Below, piece after piece: positions 1-8,688 of a DNA stretch of 64,000 nt. Under the pieces are notes generated by a model, which saw only the letters and a program-made list of their open reading frames with translations, made no database searches and had not been told where the DNA came from. The stretch is from contig NZ_CP128474.1 of NCBI RefSeq assembly GCF_030369635.1, positions 3,224,001 through 3,288,000 of the forward strand. The letters run 5' to 3'. Origin of the DNA: Microbacterium arborescens (GTDB taxonomy: Bacteria; Actinomycetota; Actinomycetes; Actinomycetales; Microbacteriaceae). How positions within the stretch are numbered: the stretch's first letter is position 1; every line of letters starts with the position of its first letter. A program made the translations under genes and the position numbers.

Positions 1-1
1 G

Positions 2-1042
2 GCCGCGACAGCGATCTCCGCTCTCGTCCTCGCGGGCTGCGCCGGCAGCCCGACCGACACCACCGCCGGCGGTGAACCCCAGGGCCTGAAGGTGGCCCTG
101 TCGAACGGGTTCGTCAACGGCTGGCGCCTGACCCTCATCGACAAGTTCGAGACGGAGGCCGCGAAGCTCAAGGAGAGCGGCGTCGTCTCCGACTACAGCG
201 TCGTCAATGCCCCGGGCGAGAACAGCGCGACCGAGCAGGCGTCCCAGATTCGCAGCCTCATGCTTCAGAACCCCGACGTGCTCATGGTCATCCCGGCATC
301 CTCGACCGCCCTCGTCCCCGTCATCGAGGAGGCGTGCGCCGCCGGCATCACCGTCGTGATCGTCGACGCCGACATGGACACCAGCTGCGGCGTCGTCGTG
401 CGCAACGACTACGGGCAGTGGGGCGCCGACTCGCTCCAGCCCGCCCTCGACGCCATCGACGGCAAGGGCGACATCATCCTCAACCGGGGCGTCATCGGCT
501 CGCAGCCCGACGAGGCGTTCTACGCCCGCCAGCAGGAGATCCTCGCCGGCTACCCCGACGTGAAGGTCGCCGCCGAAGTGAACGGCTTCTGCGACGCCGC
601 GACGGCGCAGAAGGAGATCGTCGCGATCCTCGGCTCGATGCCGACGATCGCCGCGGTTCCCGGATGCATCGGCGGCATGGGCGTCGTCCAGGCCTTCCAG
701 TCGGCCGGGCGCGACATCCCGGTCGTCGTCTTCGACACCGACGGCAAGTCGCTGTCGTTCTGGAAGGAAAGCGGCATCGACAACGGGTCGTTCGCGGCGC
801 TGACCGATCCCGGACAGATCGTCGCCGCCCTCTACGCCGCCATCGCCAAGCTGCGCGGCGACGAGGTGCCCGACGACGTGGTCCTCCCGCTCGTGCAGGT
901 CACGCAGGAGAACCTCGACTACTGGGTCGAGACCCTCGGCACCGACGAGTACGCCGCCAACGCCTGGGACGAGGCGACCACCGACGCCGCCATCGCGGCT
1001 CTGCTGGCCGGCGACGACGTCGCCACGCCCGCACTGCCCTGA
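2..1042 (+). CDS. CUT2-family sugar ABC transporter substrate-binding lipoprotein (5' truncated)
   Basis: Extracytoplasmic solute-binding protein of the RbsB/LsrB class (Peripla_BP_4) that should deliver a sugar or polyol to the ATPase and permeases just downstream. The frame is open from base 2. The first visible residues are the end of a signal peptide with a lipobox (LAGC, cysteine codon around base 38), so the start codon lies before the window and the protein is a lipoprotein. A methionine (GTG) start at base 92 would lie inside the mature domain and is not credible. The body shows the alternating alpha/beta pattern of the family. It ends 44 bp before the ATPase gene, on the same strand. 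The ligand cannot be read from sequence; neighbours suggest a phosphorylatable sugar, polyol or AI-2-like molecule. Confidence 0.88.
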   Translation, partial: AATAISALVLAGCAGSPTDTTAGGEPQGLKVALSNGFVNGWRLTLIDKFETEAAKLKESGVVSDYSVVNAPGENSATEQASQIRSLMLQNPDVLMVIPASSTALVPVIEEACAAGITVVIVDADMDTSCGVVVRNDYGQWGADSLQPALDAIDGKGDIILNRGVIGSQPDEAFYARQQEILAGYPDVKVAAEVNGFCDAATAQKEIVAILGSMPTIAAVPGCIGGMGVVQAFQSAGRDIPVVVFDTDGKSLSFWKESGIDNGSFAALTDPGQIVAALYAAIAKLRGDEVPDDVVLPLVQVTQENLDYWVETLGTDEYAANAWDEATTDAAIAALLAGDDVATPALP

Positions 1043-1086
1043 CACCCGGTGATGCCGTGGCCGACCAGCTCGAACCAGGAGACCCG

Positions 1087-2580
1087 ATGACAACCCTGTC
1101 GCACACCCCCGCGACCGCACCCTCGGACGTGGCGCTCGTCACGGCCGAGGCCGTCGCCAAACGGTATGGAAACACGACGGCCCTGGCCGGGATCGACATC
1201 TCGGTGTCGGCCGGCGAGATCCTCGGCCTGGTCGGCCACAACGGCGCCGGCAAGAGCACCCTCATGCGGGTGCTCGCCGGGCGCGAGCAGCCCGAGGCCG
1301 GCAGCATCCGCTGGCAGACCGGCGCCGCGACCGCGAAGCCCGGCACCGAGCAGCCCGGTGTGCGGATGATCTACCAGGAGCTCGCCCTCTGCCCCGACCT
1401 CACGGTCGCCGAGAACATCGCGCTCTCGGATGCCGGCACCCGAGGTGCGGGCTGGAACCGCCGCGCCGAGCGGCGGGTGTCGCGCAAGCTCGACGAGGTC
1501 TTCCCCGGACACGGCGTCTCGGCGCTGCGCCGGGCCGGCGACCTCACGATGGCGCAGCGGCAGATGGTCGAGATCGCGCGCGCACTGTGCACGCCGTCGC
1601 TGTCGCTGCTCATCCTCGACGAGCCGACCGAATCGCTCAGCATCAACGCGACCCGCCAGCTCTACGACGCCCTCCGCGGCCTCGCGGCCGAGGGCGTCGG
1701 CATGGTCCTCATCTCCCACCGGATGCAGGAGGTGCTGGCCCATGCCGACCGGATCGCCGTCATGAAAGACGGACGCGTGGTCGACGTGGTCTCGGCGCGA
1801 GAGACCGACGAGGACGCACTGCTGGCGGCCATGGGCGGCGAGGTGCACGCCGACACCGCCACGGTGCGCCGGGTGAGCGCGGCGAGCGCTCGGCCCGAGA
1901 TCGACGCGACGGGCACCGTCGCCCGGATCGACGGAGGCGAGGTGCCGTTCTCGGTCTCACCGGGCGAGATCGTGGGCCTCGCCGGCCTCGCCGGCCACGG
2001 TCAGGACGAGCTGCTGCACCGGCTCTGGGCCAACGCGCGCGGCGTCCGTGTCGTACGCGGGCGCGCCTACGTTCCCGGCGACCGCCAGACCAGCGGGATC
2101 TTCTCGCTCTGGAACGTCGCCGACAACCTCACCGTCTCGGCCACGCGTCATCTCGCGAGGGCCGGTATCGTCCCGCCCGCCCGGCGCCGGCGGCTCGCGG
2201 AGGAATGGGTGCAACGCCTGAACGTGAAAGGCGGCGCACGCGCACCGATCACGTCACTGTCGGGCGGGAACCAGCAGAAGGTCATCGTGGCGCGGGCGTT
2301 CGCGACCGATGCTCCCCTGGTGCTGCTCGACGACCCCTTCCGCGGCGTCGACGTCACCACGAAGAACGAGCTCTACGCCCTCATGCGCGTCGAGGCCGCA
2401 CGCGGCCGCTCGATCGTCTGGTACTCCACCGAGAACGGCGAGATGGCGCATTGCGACCGTGTCTACGTCTTCCGTGCCGGGCGCGTCGTCAGCGAGCTCG
2501 CGGGCGACGACATCACCGACGAGCGCATCATCGCGGACTCGTTCGGAATCGACGCCGAGACAGTCCAGGAGGACCGATGA
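1087..2580 (+). CDS. CUT2 sugar ABC transporter, duplicated ATP-binding protein (RbsA/LsrA type)
   Basis: Energises import of the ligand bound by the upstream lipoprotein. About 497 residues with two fused nucleotide-binding domains, as in RbsA, MglA and LsrA. The N-terminal domain has Walker A (GHNGAGKST) and Walker B followed by DEPTES. The C-terminal domain keeps the signature LSGGNQQKV and Walker B (LLDDPFRGVD), but its Walker A position reads AGLAGHGQDE without GKS/T. That degenerate second site is normal for the family. The start ATG at 1087 follows a short purine-rich stretch. The stop overlaps the next start by 4 bp (ATGA), so translational coupling with the first permease is likely. 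Confidence 0.93.
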   Translation: MTTLSHTPATAPSDVALVTAEAVAKRYGNTTALAGIDISVSAGEILGLVGHNGAGKSTLMRVLAGREQPEAGSIRWQTGAATAKPGTEQPGVRMIYQELALCPDLTVAENIALSDAGTRGAGWNRRAERRVSRKLDEVFPGHGVSALRRAGDLTMAQRQMVEIARALCTPSLSLLILDEPTESLSINATRQLYDALRGLAAEGVGMVLISHRMQEVLAHADRIAVMKDGRVVDVVSARETDEDALLAAMGGEVHADTATVRRVSAASARPEIDATGTVARIDGGEVPFSVSPGEIVGLAGLAGHGQDELLHRLWANARGVRVVRGRAYVPGDRQTSGIFSLWNVADNLTVSATRHLARAGIVPPARRRRLAEEWVQRLNVKGGARAPITSLSGGNQQKVIVARAFATDAPLVLLDDPFRGVDVTTKNELYALMRVEAARGRSIVWYSTENGEMAHCDRVYVFRAGRVVSELAGDDITDERIIADSFGIDAETVQEDR

Positions 2581-3548
2581 CCACCGACGTGCTCTCCCCA
2601 CCCACCGCGCCGCAGCGCCTGCGCGCCTCCGCCGTCAACGGATCGCCCGCTCTCCTCGCACTCGTCGCGCTCATCGCGATCTTCGCCGTGACCGCCGTCC
2701 TGCAGCCCGGGATCCTCAGCGTGCCTGGCCTGACCCTGATGCTGATGTCGTCGGTGCCGCTCGTGCTCGCCGCCCAAGCGCAGATGATCATGATGGCCGT
2801 CGGCGACATCGACCTGAGCGTCGGCTATCTCGTCGGCCTCATCACGGTCATCGCGGCGACGCTTCTGCGGGAGACCCCCGCCCTCGCGATCGCCATGATC
2901 GCCGGCATCCTCGTCGTGTACGCACTGCTCGCCTGGGTGGTGCAGCGCCGCGGGGTGCCCTCGATCATCCTGACGCTGGGCATGTCGTTCGTGTGGCTGG
3001 GGATCGGACTGCAGATCCGGCCGACGCCCGGCGGTCAGACCCCCGACTGGCTCTCGGCGCTGTCGACCTGGCGGCCGACCTGGTTCCCGGCACCGCTCAT
3101 CTTCATCGCCGCGGCCACGGTCCTGGGATGGTGGATCACGCGACGCTCCCTCGCCGGGGCCCGCATGCGCGCGCTCGGCTCGCAGGCCGCGACGCTCGAG
3201 AAGACGGGCGCCTCGCTCGTCGCCACCCGCGCGACGGCATACGTCGCCGCGGCCGCGCTCCTCGTCGTCTCGGGCCTGCTCCTCGCCTCGCAGACCTGGT
3301 CGGGCGACATCAACGCCGCCGGCGAGTACACCCTCATGACGATCGCCGCGGTGATCCTCGGCGGGGGAACCTTCTCGGGCGGCCGGGCCCTGCCGATCGG
3401 TACGACGCTCGGCGCGATCACCCTCGGCCTCATCACCGTGCTGCTCAGCCTCATCAACCTCCCGTCCGCCCTGCAATCGGCCGCACAAGGCGTCATCGTC
3501 ATCGCCGTGCTCGCGGGCCGCATGATCACCGAGAGGATCGCGCGATGA
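2577..3548 (+). CDS. CUT2 sugar ABC transporter permease 1 (RbsC/LsrC type)
   Basis: Integral membrane subunit of about 323 residues, almost wholly hydrophobic, with the BPD_transp_2 pattern. It has repeated helices and the family segment MAVGDIDLSVGYLVGLI, equivalent to the GxIDLSVG motif of RbsC. ATGA overlaps link it to the ATPase upstream and to the second permease downstream. Having two distinct permease genes beside one ATPase is the arrangement of lsrACDB and of some rhamnose importers; ribose systems usually have a single permease gene. The two permeases presumably form a heterodimer. Confidence 0.92.
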   Translation: MTTDVLSPPTAPQRLRASAVNGSPALLALVALIAIFAVTAVLQPGILSVPGLTLMLMSSVPLVLAAQAQMIMMAVGDIDLSVGYLVGLITVIAATLLRETPALAIAMIAGILVVYALLAWVVQRRGVPSIILTLGMSFVWLGIGLQIRPTPGGQTPDWLSALSTWRPTWFPAPLIFIAAATVLGWWITRRSLAGARMRALGSQAATLEKTGASLVATRATAYVAAAALLVVSGLLLASQTWSGDINAAGEYTLMTIAAVILGGGTFSGGRALPIGTTLGAITLGLITVLLSLINLPSALQSAAQGVIVIAVLAGRMITERIAR

Positions 3549-4615
3549 CCTCCGCCTCCATCCCGCTCCCGGCGCTCCGCCGCGGCCCCGTCTGGCCCGC
3601 CTGGGGGTGGTCGCTCCTCGGCGTCCTCGCCGTGTGGGCGGTCATCATCGCTGTGCGCCCCGGGTCGCCCCTCGATCCCATGGCCCAGGCCCTTTCGCTC
3701 GCGCCGTTCCTCGTGCTCGTCGCCCTCGGGCAGATGCTGGTGATCACCCTCGGCCCGGGCAACATCGACGTCTCCGTCGGCACCGTCATCTCGATGGCCT
3801 CCTACGTCTCGGTCGGCGTGGGCGCCACGGCGGGGCCGGTGATCGGGCTCGCCGCCGGGGTCGGCTCCGGGCTCGCCGCCGGCGCGGTCAGCGCGGCCGC
3901 CATCCTGCTCCTGCGGGTGCCGCCAATCATCGCGACGCTCGCGACGAGCCTCGTCGTCACCTCTGCGACGCTCCTGCTGGCGGATGCCGCACGCGCCGGC
4001 GCCGACGCGGGCCTGCGGGCCTTCGTCACGGCCAAGGCTCTCGGCATCCCCGTCATCGCGCTCGTCGTCGCGGCCATGACCGTGATCGTCTGGCTCGCCC
4101 TCACGCGGACCCGCGTCGGCGTGGCGGTCATCGCCGTCGGCCAGAGTGTTCGCGCCGCCGAGCGCGCCGGTCTGCCGGTGGCCGGGGTGACGGTCACGGC
4201 CTACCTCGTCTCGGCGGGCCTGGCGGGGCTCGTCGGCGGCCTGCTCGCCGCCTTCATCTCCCCCAGCACGGTGCTCGGCAGCTCGTACATGCTCGACTCG
4301 ATCGCCGTCGTCGTGATCGGCGGCACCCTCATCTCCGGCGGTCGCCCCGTGCCGGCCGGCGCCTGGACGGGCGCCCTCTTCTTCGTGCTGCTGTCGGGAC
4401 TGCTCAACCTCGTGGGGTGGTCGATCGGCGCTCAGAACGTGCTCAAGGGCGTGCTCGTCGTCCTCGTCGTCGTGATCGCCTCGGCCGCCACCGGAACCGG
4501 CCGCAGCTCTCTGCACCGGCTGCGGGTGAGCCTGCGTCGCCCCGCCTCCGTTCCCTCGGCCCGACGCGCCGACACCGACCCCATCCCGAAGAACAAGGAG
4601 AACATCCATGGCTGA
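3545..4615 (+). CDS. CUT2 sugar ABC transporter permease 2 (RbsC/LsrD type)
   Basis: Second membrane subunit, about 356 residues, with family motif [18 protein letters not shown] near residues 75-90 and a conserved GG-T-L-SGGR segment near residue 260. It diverges clearly from permease 1, so this is not a recent duplication. The C-terminal ~40 residues are hydrophilic and basic (cytoplasmic tail). It starts within the stop of permease 1 (ATGA) and overlaps the LsrF-like gene by 8 bp, so the transporter and the first catabolic enzyme are co-translated. Confidence 0.91.
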   Translation: MTSASIPLPALRRGPVWPAWGWSLLGVLAVWAVIIAVRPGSPLDPMAQALSLAPFLVLVALGQMLVITLGPGNIDVSVGTVISMASYVSVGVGATAGPVIGLAAGVGSGLAAGAVSAAAILLLRVPPIIATLATSLVVTSATLLLADAARAGADAGLRAFVTAKALGIPVIALVVAAMTVIVWLALTRTRVGVAVIAVGQSVRAAERAGLPVAGVTVTAYLVSAGLAGLVGGLLAAFISPSTVLGSSYMLDSIAVVVIGGTLISGGRPVPAGAWTGALFFVLLSGLLNLVGWSIGAQNVLKGVLVVLVVVIASAATGTGRSSLHRLRVSLRRPASVPSARRADTDPIPKNKENIHG

Positions 4616-5480
4616 CCTCGACGACCTGCGTGAGGGAACCGACTACTCCGGCCCCGCCGTGGCCGGAACCGGCTACCCCATCAAGGGCCAAGCAGGCCAG
4701 GACTGGGGGATGCGCGCGCGACTGTCGCGCGTGTTCGACCCCCGCGACGGCAAGACCGTGATGCTCGCATTCGATCACGGCTACTTCCAGGGCCCGACCT
4801 CCGGCCTCGAGCGGCTCGACCGCTCGATCCTGCCGCTGGTTCCCCAGGCGGACGCTCTGATGTGCACGCGCGGAGCCCTGCGCACGACCATCCCGCCGCA
4901 CTCGTCGAAGGGCATCGTGCTGCGCGCCTCCGGCGGTCCCAGCGTGCTCAAGGAGCTCTCCGACGAAGAGATCGCCGTCTCGATCGACGACGCCATACGA
5001 CTGGATGCCGCGGCCCTGGCCGTGCAGGTCTTCATCGGCGGCGACAACGAGACGAAGTCGGTGCGCAACATGACCACGCTCGTCGACGCGGGCCAGGCCA
5101 CCGGCATCCCGGTGCTGGCCGTCACCGCGGTCGGTCGCGACATGGTGCGCGATGCCCGCTACTTCCGGCTCGCCACCCGGATCAGCGCCGAGCTCGGCGC
5201 GGCGTTCGTGAAGACCTACTACGTCGAGGAGGGCTTCGAGACGATCACCAGTGCGTGCCCCGTCCCGATCGTCATCGCCGGCGGCAAGAAGGTCGAGGAG
5301 CGTGAGGCCCTGCGTGTGGCGTCGCGCGCCATGGCGGAAGGCGCGGCGGGCGTCGACATGGGACGCAACGTGTTCCAGTCGGAGCACCCGGCCGCCATGC
5401 TCGCGGCCGTCCGGGGGGTCGTGCACGACGGCCTCAGCGCCGACGACGCTTTCGACCTGTTCCAGACCCTCTCCCACTGA
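4608..5480 (+). CDS. lsrF: LsrF-like class I aldolase/thiolase
   Basis: TIM-barrel enzyme of the DeoC/FbaB/LacD class I aldolase family, 290 residues, very close to enterobacterial LsrF (3-hydroxy-5-phosphonooxypentane-2,4-dione thiolase of AI-2 breakdown). Shared segments include the opening [35 protein letters not shown]-like [22 protein letters not shown] and GVDMGRN. K202 in KTYYVE aligns with the lysine of LsrF reported as catalytic (family knowledge). AAGGAG precedes the ATG. It sits between the transporter and a FAD dehydrogenase, not next to LsrG or LsrR, so the substrate may be another phosphorylated diketone or ketose. Family assignment is secure; the exact reaction is inferred. Confidence 0.88.
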   Translation: MADLDDLREGTDYSGPAVAGTGYPIKGQAGQDWGMRARLSRVFDPRDGKTVMLAFDHGYFQGPTSGLERLDRSILPLVPQADALMCTRGALRTTIPPHSSKGIVLRASGGPSVLKELSDEEIAVSIDDAIRLDAAALAVQVFIGGDNETKSVRNMTTLVDAGQATGIPVLAVTAVGRDMVRDARYFRLATRISAELGAAFVKTYYVEEGFETITSACPVPIVIAGGKKVEEREALRVASRAMAEGAAGVDMGRNVFQSEHPAAMLAAVRGVVHDGLSADDAFDLFQTLSH

Positions 5481-5483
5481 ACC

Positions 5484-5513
5484 GTCTCGGGGCGCCCGCG
5501 GGCGCCCCGAGAC
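5484..5513. terminator. Perfect 30-nt palindrome inside the operon (hairpin)
   Basis: GTCTCGGGGCGCCC is followed by GC and then its exact reverse complement, giving a 14-bp GC-rich stem whose centre can only form a tiny loop. It starts 4 nt after the lsrF-like stop and ends 14 nt before the next start. There is no T-tract, so a full Rho-independent terminator is doubtful. It may attenuate transcription or stabilise the upstream mRNA, giving transporter and aldolase more transcript than the dehydrogenase and kinase genes. It also comes close to the next gene's ribosome-binding region (GAAGGATGCAGC). Confidence 0.6.
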
Positions 5514-5527
5514 CCGAAGGATGCAGC

Positions 5528-7180
5528 ATGCCCTCGCTTCGTACCCATGCCGAGCCCACCTCGGCCGACGTCGTCGTCATCGGCGCCGGGATCAACGGCC
5601 TCGCCATCGCCCGTGAGGCCGCGAGCCGTGGCCTCCACGTCGTCGTCATCGACCGCGACGACATCGCCGCCCGCACCTCGGCGATCTCGACCCGTCTCAT
5701 CCACGGCGGCCTGAAGTACCTCGAGCGCGTGGAGATCCCGCTTGTGCTCGAATCGATCCGCGAGCGCAACATCCTGCTGCGCACCGCACCGCATCTCGTG
5801 CGCCCCTACCCCATGCTCATCCCGTTCTCGCGAGGCGCCTCGCGGCCGGGCTGGCTGCTCTCGTGCGGCCTGCTGCTGCACGACATCCTGTCGTTCGGCA
5901 AGAAGCTGCCGCGCAACCGCATCGTCTTCTCGCGGCGCCTGTCGCGCGAGTGGCCGTCGGTCGCTGCGGGCGGCGTGAAGTGGGGTGGCCTGTTCCAGGA
6001 CGCGCACGTGCCGGTGACCGAGCGCTTCGGCATCGAGCTCGCGATCGATGCGGCCAACCACGGCGCCACGGTGCTCACCCACACCCCCGTCACCGACCTG
6101 ATCCGCGAGAAGGGACGCATCGCGGGCGTGCGTTACCTCGACCGTGAGGACGGTCGCGAGCGGACGCTGCGCGCCCCGGTCGTCGTCAACTGCGCCGGCC
6201 CGTGGGTCGACGCGATCCTCGATCTGCAGGGCGAGCACCCGCGCCGCATCGGCCCGACGAAGGGAAGCCACCTCGTCGTCGACGCGTTCCCCGGCGCGCC
6301 CGACACCTGCATCTTCTTCGAGTCACCCGATGACAACAGGCCCATGTTCGTCCTGCCGTGGTGGGACGGAAAGTACATGATCGGCACGACCGATCTGCCC
6401 TACGACGGGTCGATCGACGAGATCGTCGTCGACGACGACGAGGTCGACTACCTGCTCCGCGCGGTAAACGACCTCATCCCGGGGGCCGGTCTGCGACGCG
6501 ACGCCGTGCTGTGGTCGTTCTCGGGAGTGCGCCCGCTTCCTTACGTGGCAGACCTGAGCGACCCGGCCTCGGTCAGCCGCGACAGCGAGATCGTCGTGCA
6601 CACCGGCGACGCCGCGGGACTGCTCACCGTCATCGGCGGCAAGTACACGACCCACCGGGCCCTGGGCGAGCAGGCGCTGCGGCGCATCGAGACGGCGCTG
6701 GGGCTCGGCCACCGCCGCTCCGCGACCCGCACCGCCCGGTTCCCCGGCGCCCCCGCGGGCGATCACGCACGCTTCATCACCGACAGCGTCACCCGAAGCA
6801 CCCTGCCGGAGCGCAGCGCCCGCCGGCTCGCCGACCTGTACGGAACCCTCAGTCGCCCGATCGAGATGCTGGCGGCATCCGACCCGTCTCTCGCCGAGGT
6901 CATCGAAGACGAGAGCGGGGCGATCGCCGCGGAGGTCGTCTACGCCGTCCGCGAGGAGGGCGCCCACACGCTCGAAGACGTGCTCATCCGCCGCACCGCG
7001 ATCGCGCTGAACAGCGACGTCGGCCTCGGCTGTGCGGCACGTGCCGCCGACGTCCTCGTCGCGCACGGCGACTGGAGTGCCGAGCGCGCGGAAGCCGAGC
7101 TGGCGCGATACCGTGAAGCCGCTCGGCGCTTCGCACCCCGAACCCTGCGCCCGGCACCCGCTCAGCCGACGGCCGCCTGA
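5528..7180 (+). CDS. FAD-dependent glycerol-3-phosphate dehydrogenase family protein (GlpD/EryB-like)
   Basis: Flavoprotein of 550 residues in the DAO/GlpD family. It has a Rossmann FAD motif GAGINGLAIAREAASRG near residues 17-33, the family RLIHGGLKYLE segment, a CAGPW motif, and GGKYTTHRALGEQ followed by a GlpD-type C-terminal domain. GlpD members oxidise glycerol-3-phosphate; EryB oxidises erythritol phosphate. Because a kinase of the LyxK/EryA clade follows 17 bp downstream, a polyol-phosphate dehydrogenase role is more likely here than glycerol metabolism (inference). Stretches such as RPGWLLSCGLLLHD could mediate membrane association and quinone coupling. Start ATG at 5528 is preceded by GAAGGA. 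Confidence 0.85.
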   Translation: MPSLRTHAEPTSADVVVIGAGINGLAIAREAASRGLHVVVIDRDDIAARTSAISTRLIHGGLKYLERVEIPLVLESIRERNILLRTAPHLVRPYPMLIPFSRGASRPGWLLSCGLLLHDILSFGKKLPRNRIVFSRRLSREWPSVAAGGVKWGGLFQDAHVPVTERFGIELAIDAANHGATVLTHTPVTDLIREKGRIAGVRYLDREDGRERTLRAPVVVNCAGPWVDAILDLQGEHPRRIGPTKGSHLVVDAFPGAPDTCIFFESPDDNRPMFVLPWWDGKYMIGTTDLPYDGSIDEIVVDDDEVDYLLRAVNDLIPGAGLRRDAVLWSFSGVRPLPYVADLSDPASVSRDSEIVVHTGDAAGLLTVIGGKYTTHRALGEQALRRIETALGLGHRRSATRTARFPGAPAGDHARFITDSVTRSTLPERSARRLADLYGTLSRPIEMLAASDPSLAEVIEDESGAIAAEVVYAVREEGAHTLEDVLIRRTAIALNSDVGLGCAARAADVLVAHGDWSAERAEAELARYREAARRFAPRTLRPAPAQPTAA

Positions 7181-7197
7181 GTGAGAAACGAGGATCG

Positions 7198-8688
7198 ATG
7201 AAGATCTGCGTCATCGGCATCGACGTGGGCCTCACGTCTGCCAAAGCAGCGGCGTTCGACGACGCCGGGCGGGAGATCCGCACGGTCTCGGCGCCGAACC
7301 CCCGCGTCGCGGTTTCGCGCGAGCGGCAGGAGATCGCGATGGACACGCTGTGGGACGTCGTGGCCGACGTCCTGCGCGACCTGACCGCGTGGCTCGCGGC
7401 CGACGGATGGACCGTCACGGCCGTCGGCGCGACCGGTCACGGCAACGGCCTGTACCTCGTCGACGAGCAGCTGCGGCCGGTGCGGCCCGCCATCGCCTCG
7501 ACCGACAGCCGGGCCGAGCACGTCGTCGCGGCCCTCGATCCTGCGGCGGTCGAGCGGATGCGGCTGCTCACCGGGTCGCTTCCGTGGGCCGCGCAGCCCG
7601 GCGTGCTGCTGCGGTGGCTGCTCGACAATGAGCCCGAGTCGCTCGAACGAGCACGCTGGGCACTGACCTGCAAGGACTGGATCACCGCGTGCCTCACCGG
7701 CGTCGCGAGCGCCGACACGTCCGACTCGTCGGGGTGCGGACTGGTCAACCTCCGCGAGCGGGAGTACGAGCCCGAGGTCTTCGACATGCTCGGTCTGCCC
7801 CGCGAACTCCAGCGCATCCTGCCACCCCTGCACGCGAGCGACGAGGTCGTCGGGACGATCAGCGCCGACGCCGCCGCACGCTCGGGCCTGACCGCGGGTA
7901 CGCCCGTCGTCGCCGGCTGCATGGACTGCGTCGCGAGCCCGCTCGGCGCAGGCTCCACCGATCTCGGCGACGTGACGGTGATCGTGGGCACCTGGGCGAT
8001 CAACGCGGTCGTGGTGCCGACGGATGCCGTTCCCCCGCGCGTCACGATCAACGCGCTGCTCCCCGATCCCCGCCTCATGCTGGCCATGGAGGTCGCGCCC
8101 ACGTCCGCCGCGAGCATCGAGTGGGCGTCCGGGCTGCTCGGCGCCCGCGCGACTCTCCCGTTGACTCCGCGCGACCTCCTCGAAGCCGCGCACGGCGCAC
8201 CCCCGCTGGCGGACGGGCTGCTCTTCCTGCCCTTCATCCACGGCGCGCCCGAGCATCTCGGCGCCTCCGGCACCTTCGTCGGAATCAAGGGCAGCCACGG
8301 CTACCCGCACGTCGCCCGCGCCGTCGCCGAAGGCATCACGCAGTACCACCGCGTGCAGATCGAGAAGGTCGTCGCGACGGGGGCCGTCGTCACCGACGCC
8401 CCGTGGACCCTCGCCGGCGGCGGGGCGAAGAACCCCCAGTGGGCGCAGATGTTCGCTGATGTCATCGGTCACGCGATGCGCCGGCAGCTCGGCACCGAGC
8501 TGGGCGCGCGCGGCGTCGCCTCGCTCGCGGCACGGGGCGTCGGGGTCGACATGACGCCGTGGGGCGTCGAACCCGACCCCGCGCTCGTCGTGCAACCGGG
8601 CATCTGCCGCACCGCGTATCAGCAGCAGGCGGCCCGCTTCGACCGCGTCGTGTCGTCGATGACGAGCGTCTGGGAGGCCTACGCATGA
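7198..8688 (+). CDS. FGGY-family carbohydrate kinase (L-xylulokinase/erythritol kinase clade)
   Basis: ATP-dependent sugar or polyol kinase, 496 residues, matching the ~498-residue LyxK. The N-terminal half carries GIDVGLTSAKAAAFDDAG and GATGHGNGLYLVDE, the latter closely resembling LyxK (GISAQGKGLFLLD). The catalytic-base region is AGCMDCVASPLGAG (D243), followed by a GTWAIN phosphate-binding loop. The C-terminal half has GGGAKNPQWAQMFADV, the FGGY ATP-site motif. It resembles LyxK/EryA more than LsrK despite the Lsr-like neighbours. The stop overlaps the aldolase-dehydrogenase start (ATGA). It should phosphorylate the imported ligand or its oxidation product in the cytoplasm. Confidence 0.88.
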   Translation: MKICVIGIDVGLTSAKAAAFDDAGREIRTVSAPNPRVAVSRERQEIAMDTLWDVVADVLRDLTAWLAADGWTVTAVGATGHGNGLYLVDEQLRPVRPAIASTDSRAEHVVAALDPAAVERMRLLTGSLPWAAQPGVLLRWLLDNEPESLERARWALTCKDWITACLTGVASADTSDSSGCGLVNLREREYEPEVFDMLGLPRELQRILPPLHASDEVVGTISADAAARSGLTAGTPVVAGCMDCVASPLGAGSTDLGDVTVIVGTWAINAVVVPTDAVPPRVTINALLPDPRLMLAMEVAPTSAASIEWASGLLGARATLPLTPRDLLEAAHGAPPLADGLLFLPFIHGAPEHLGASGTFVGIKGSHGYPHVARAVAEGITQYHRVQIEKVVATGAVVTDAPWTLAGGGAKNPQWAQMFADVIGHAMRRQLGTELGARGVASLAARGVGVDMTPWGVEPDPALVVQPGICRTAYQQQAARFDRVVSSMTSVWEAYA

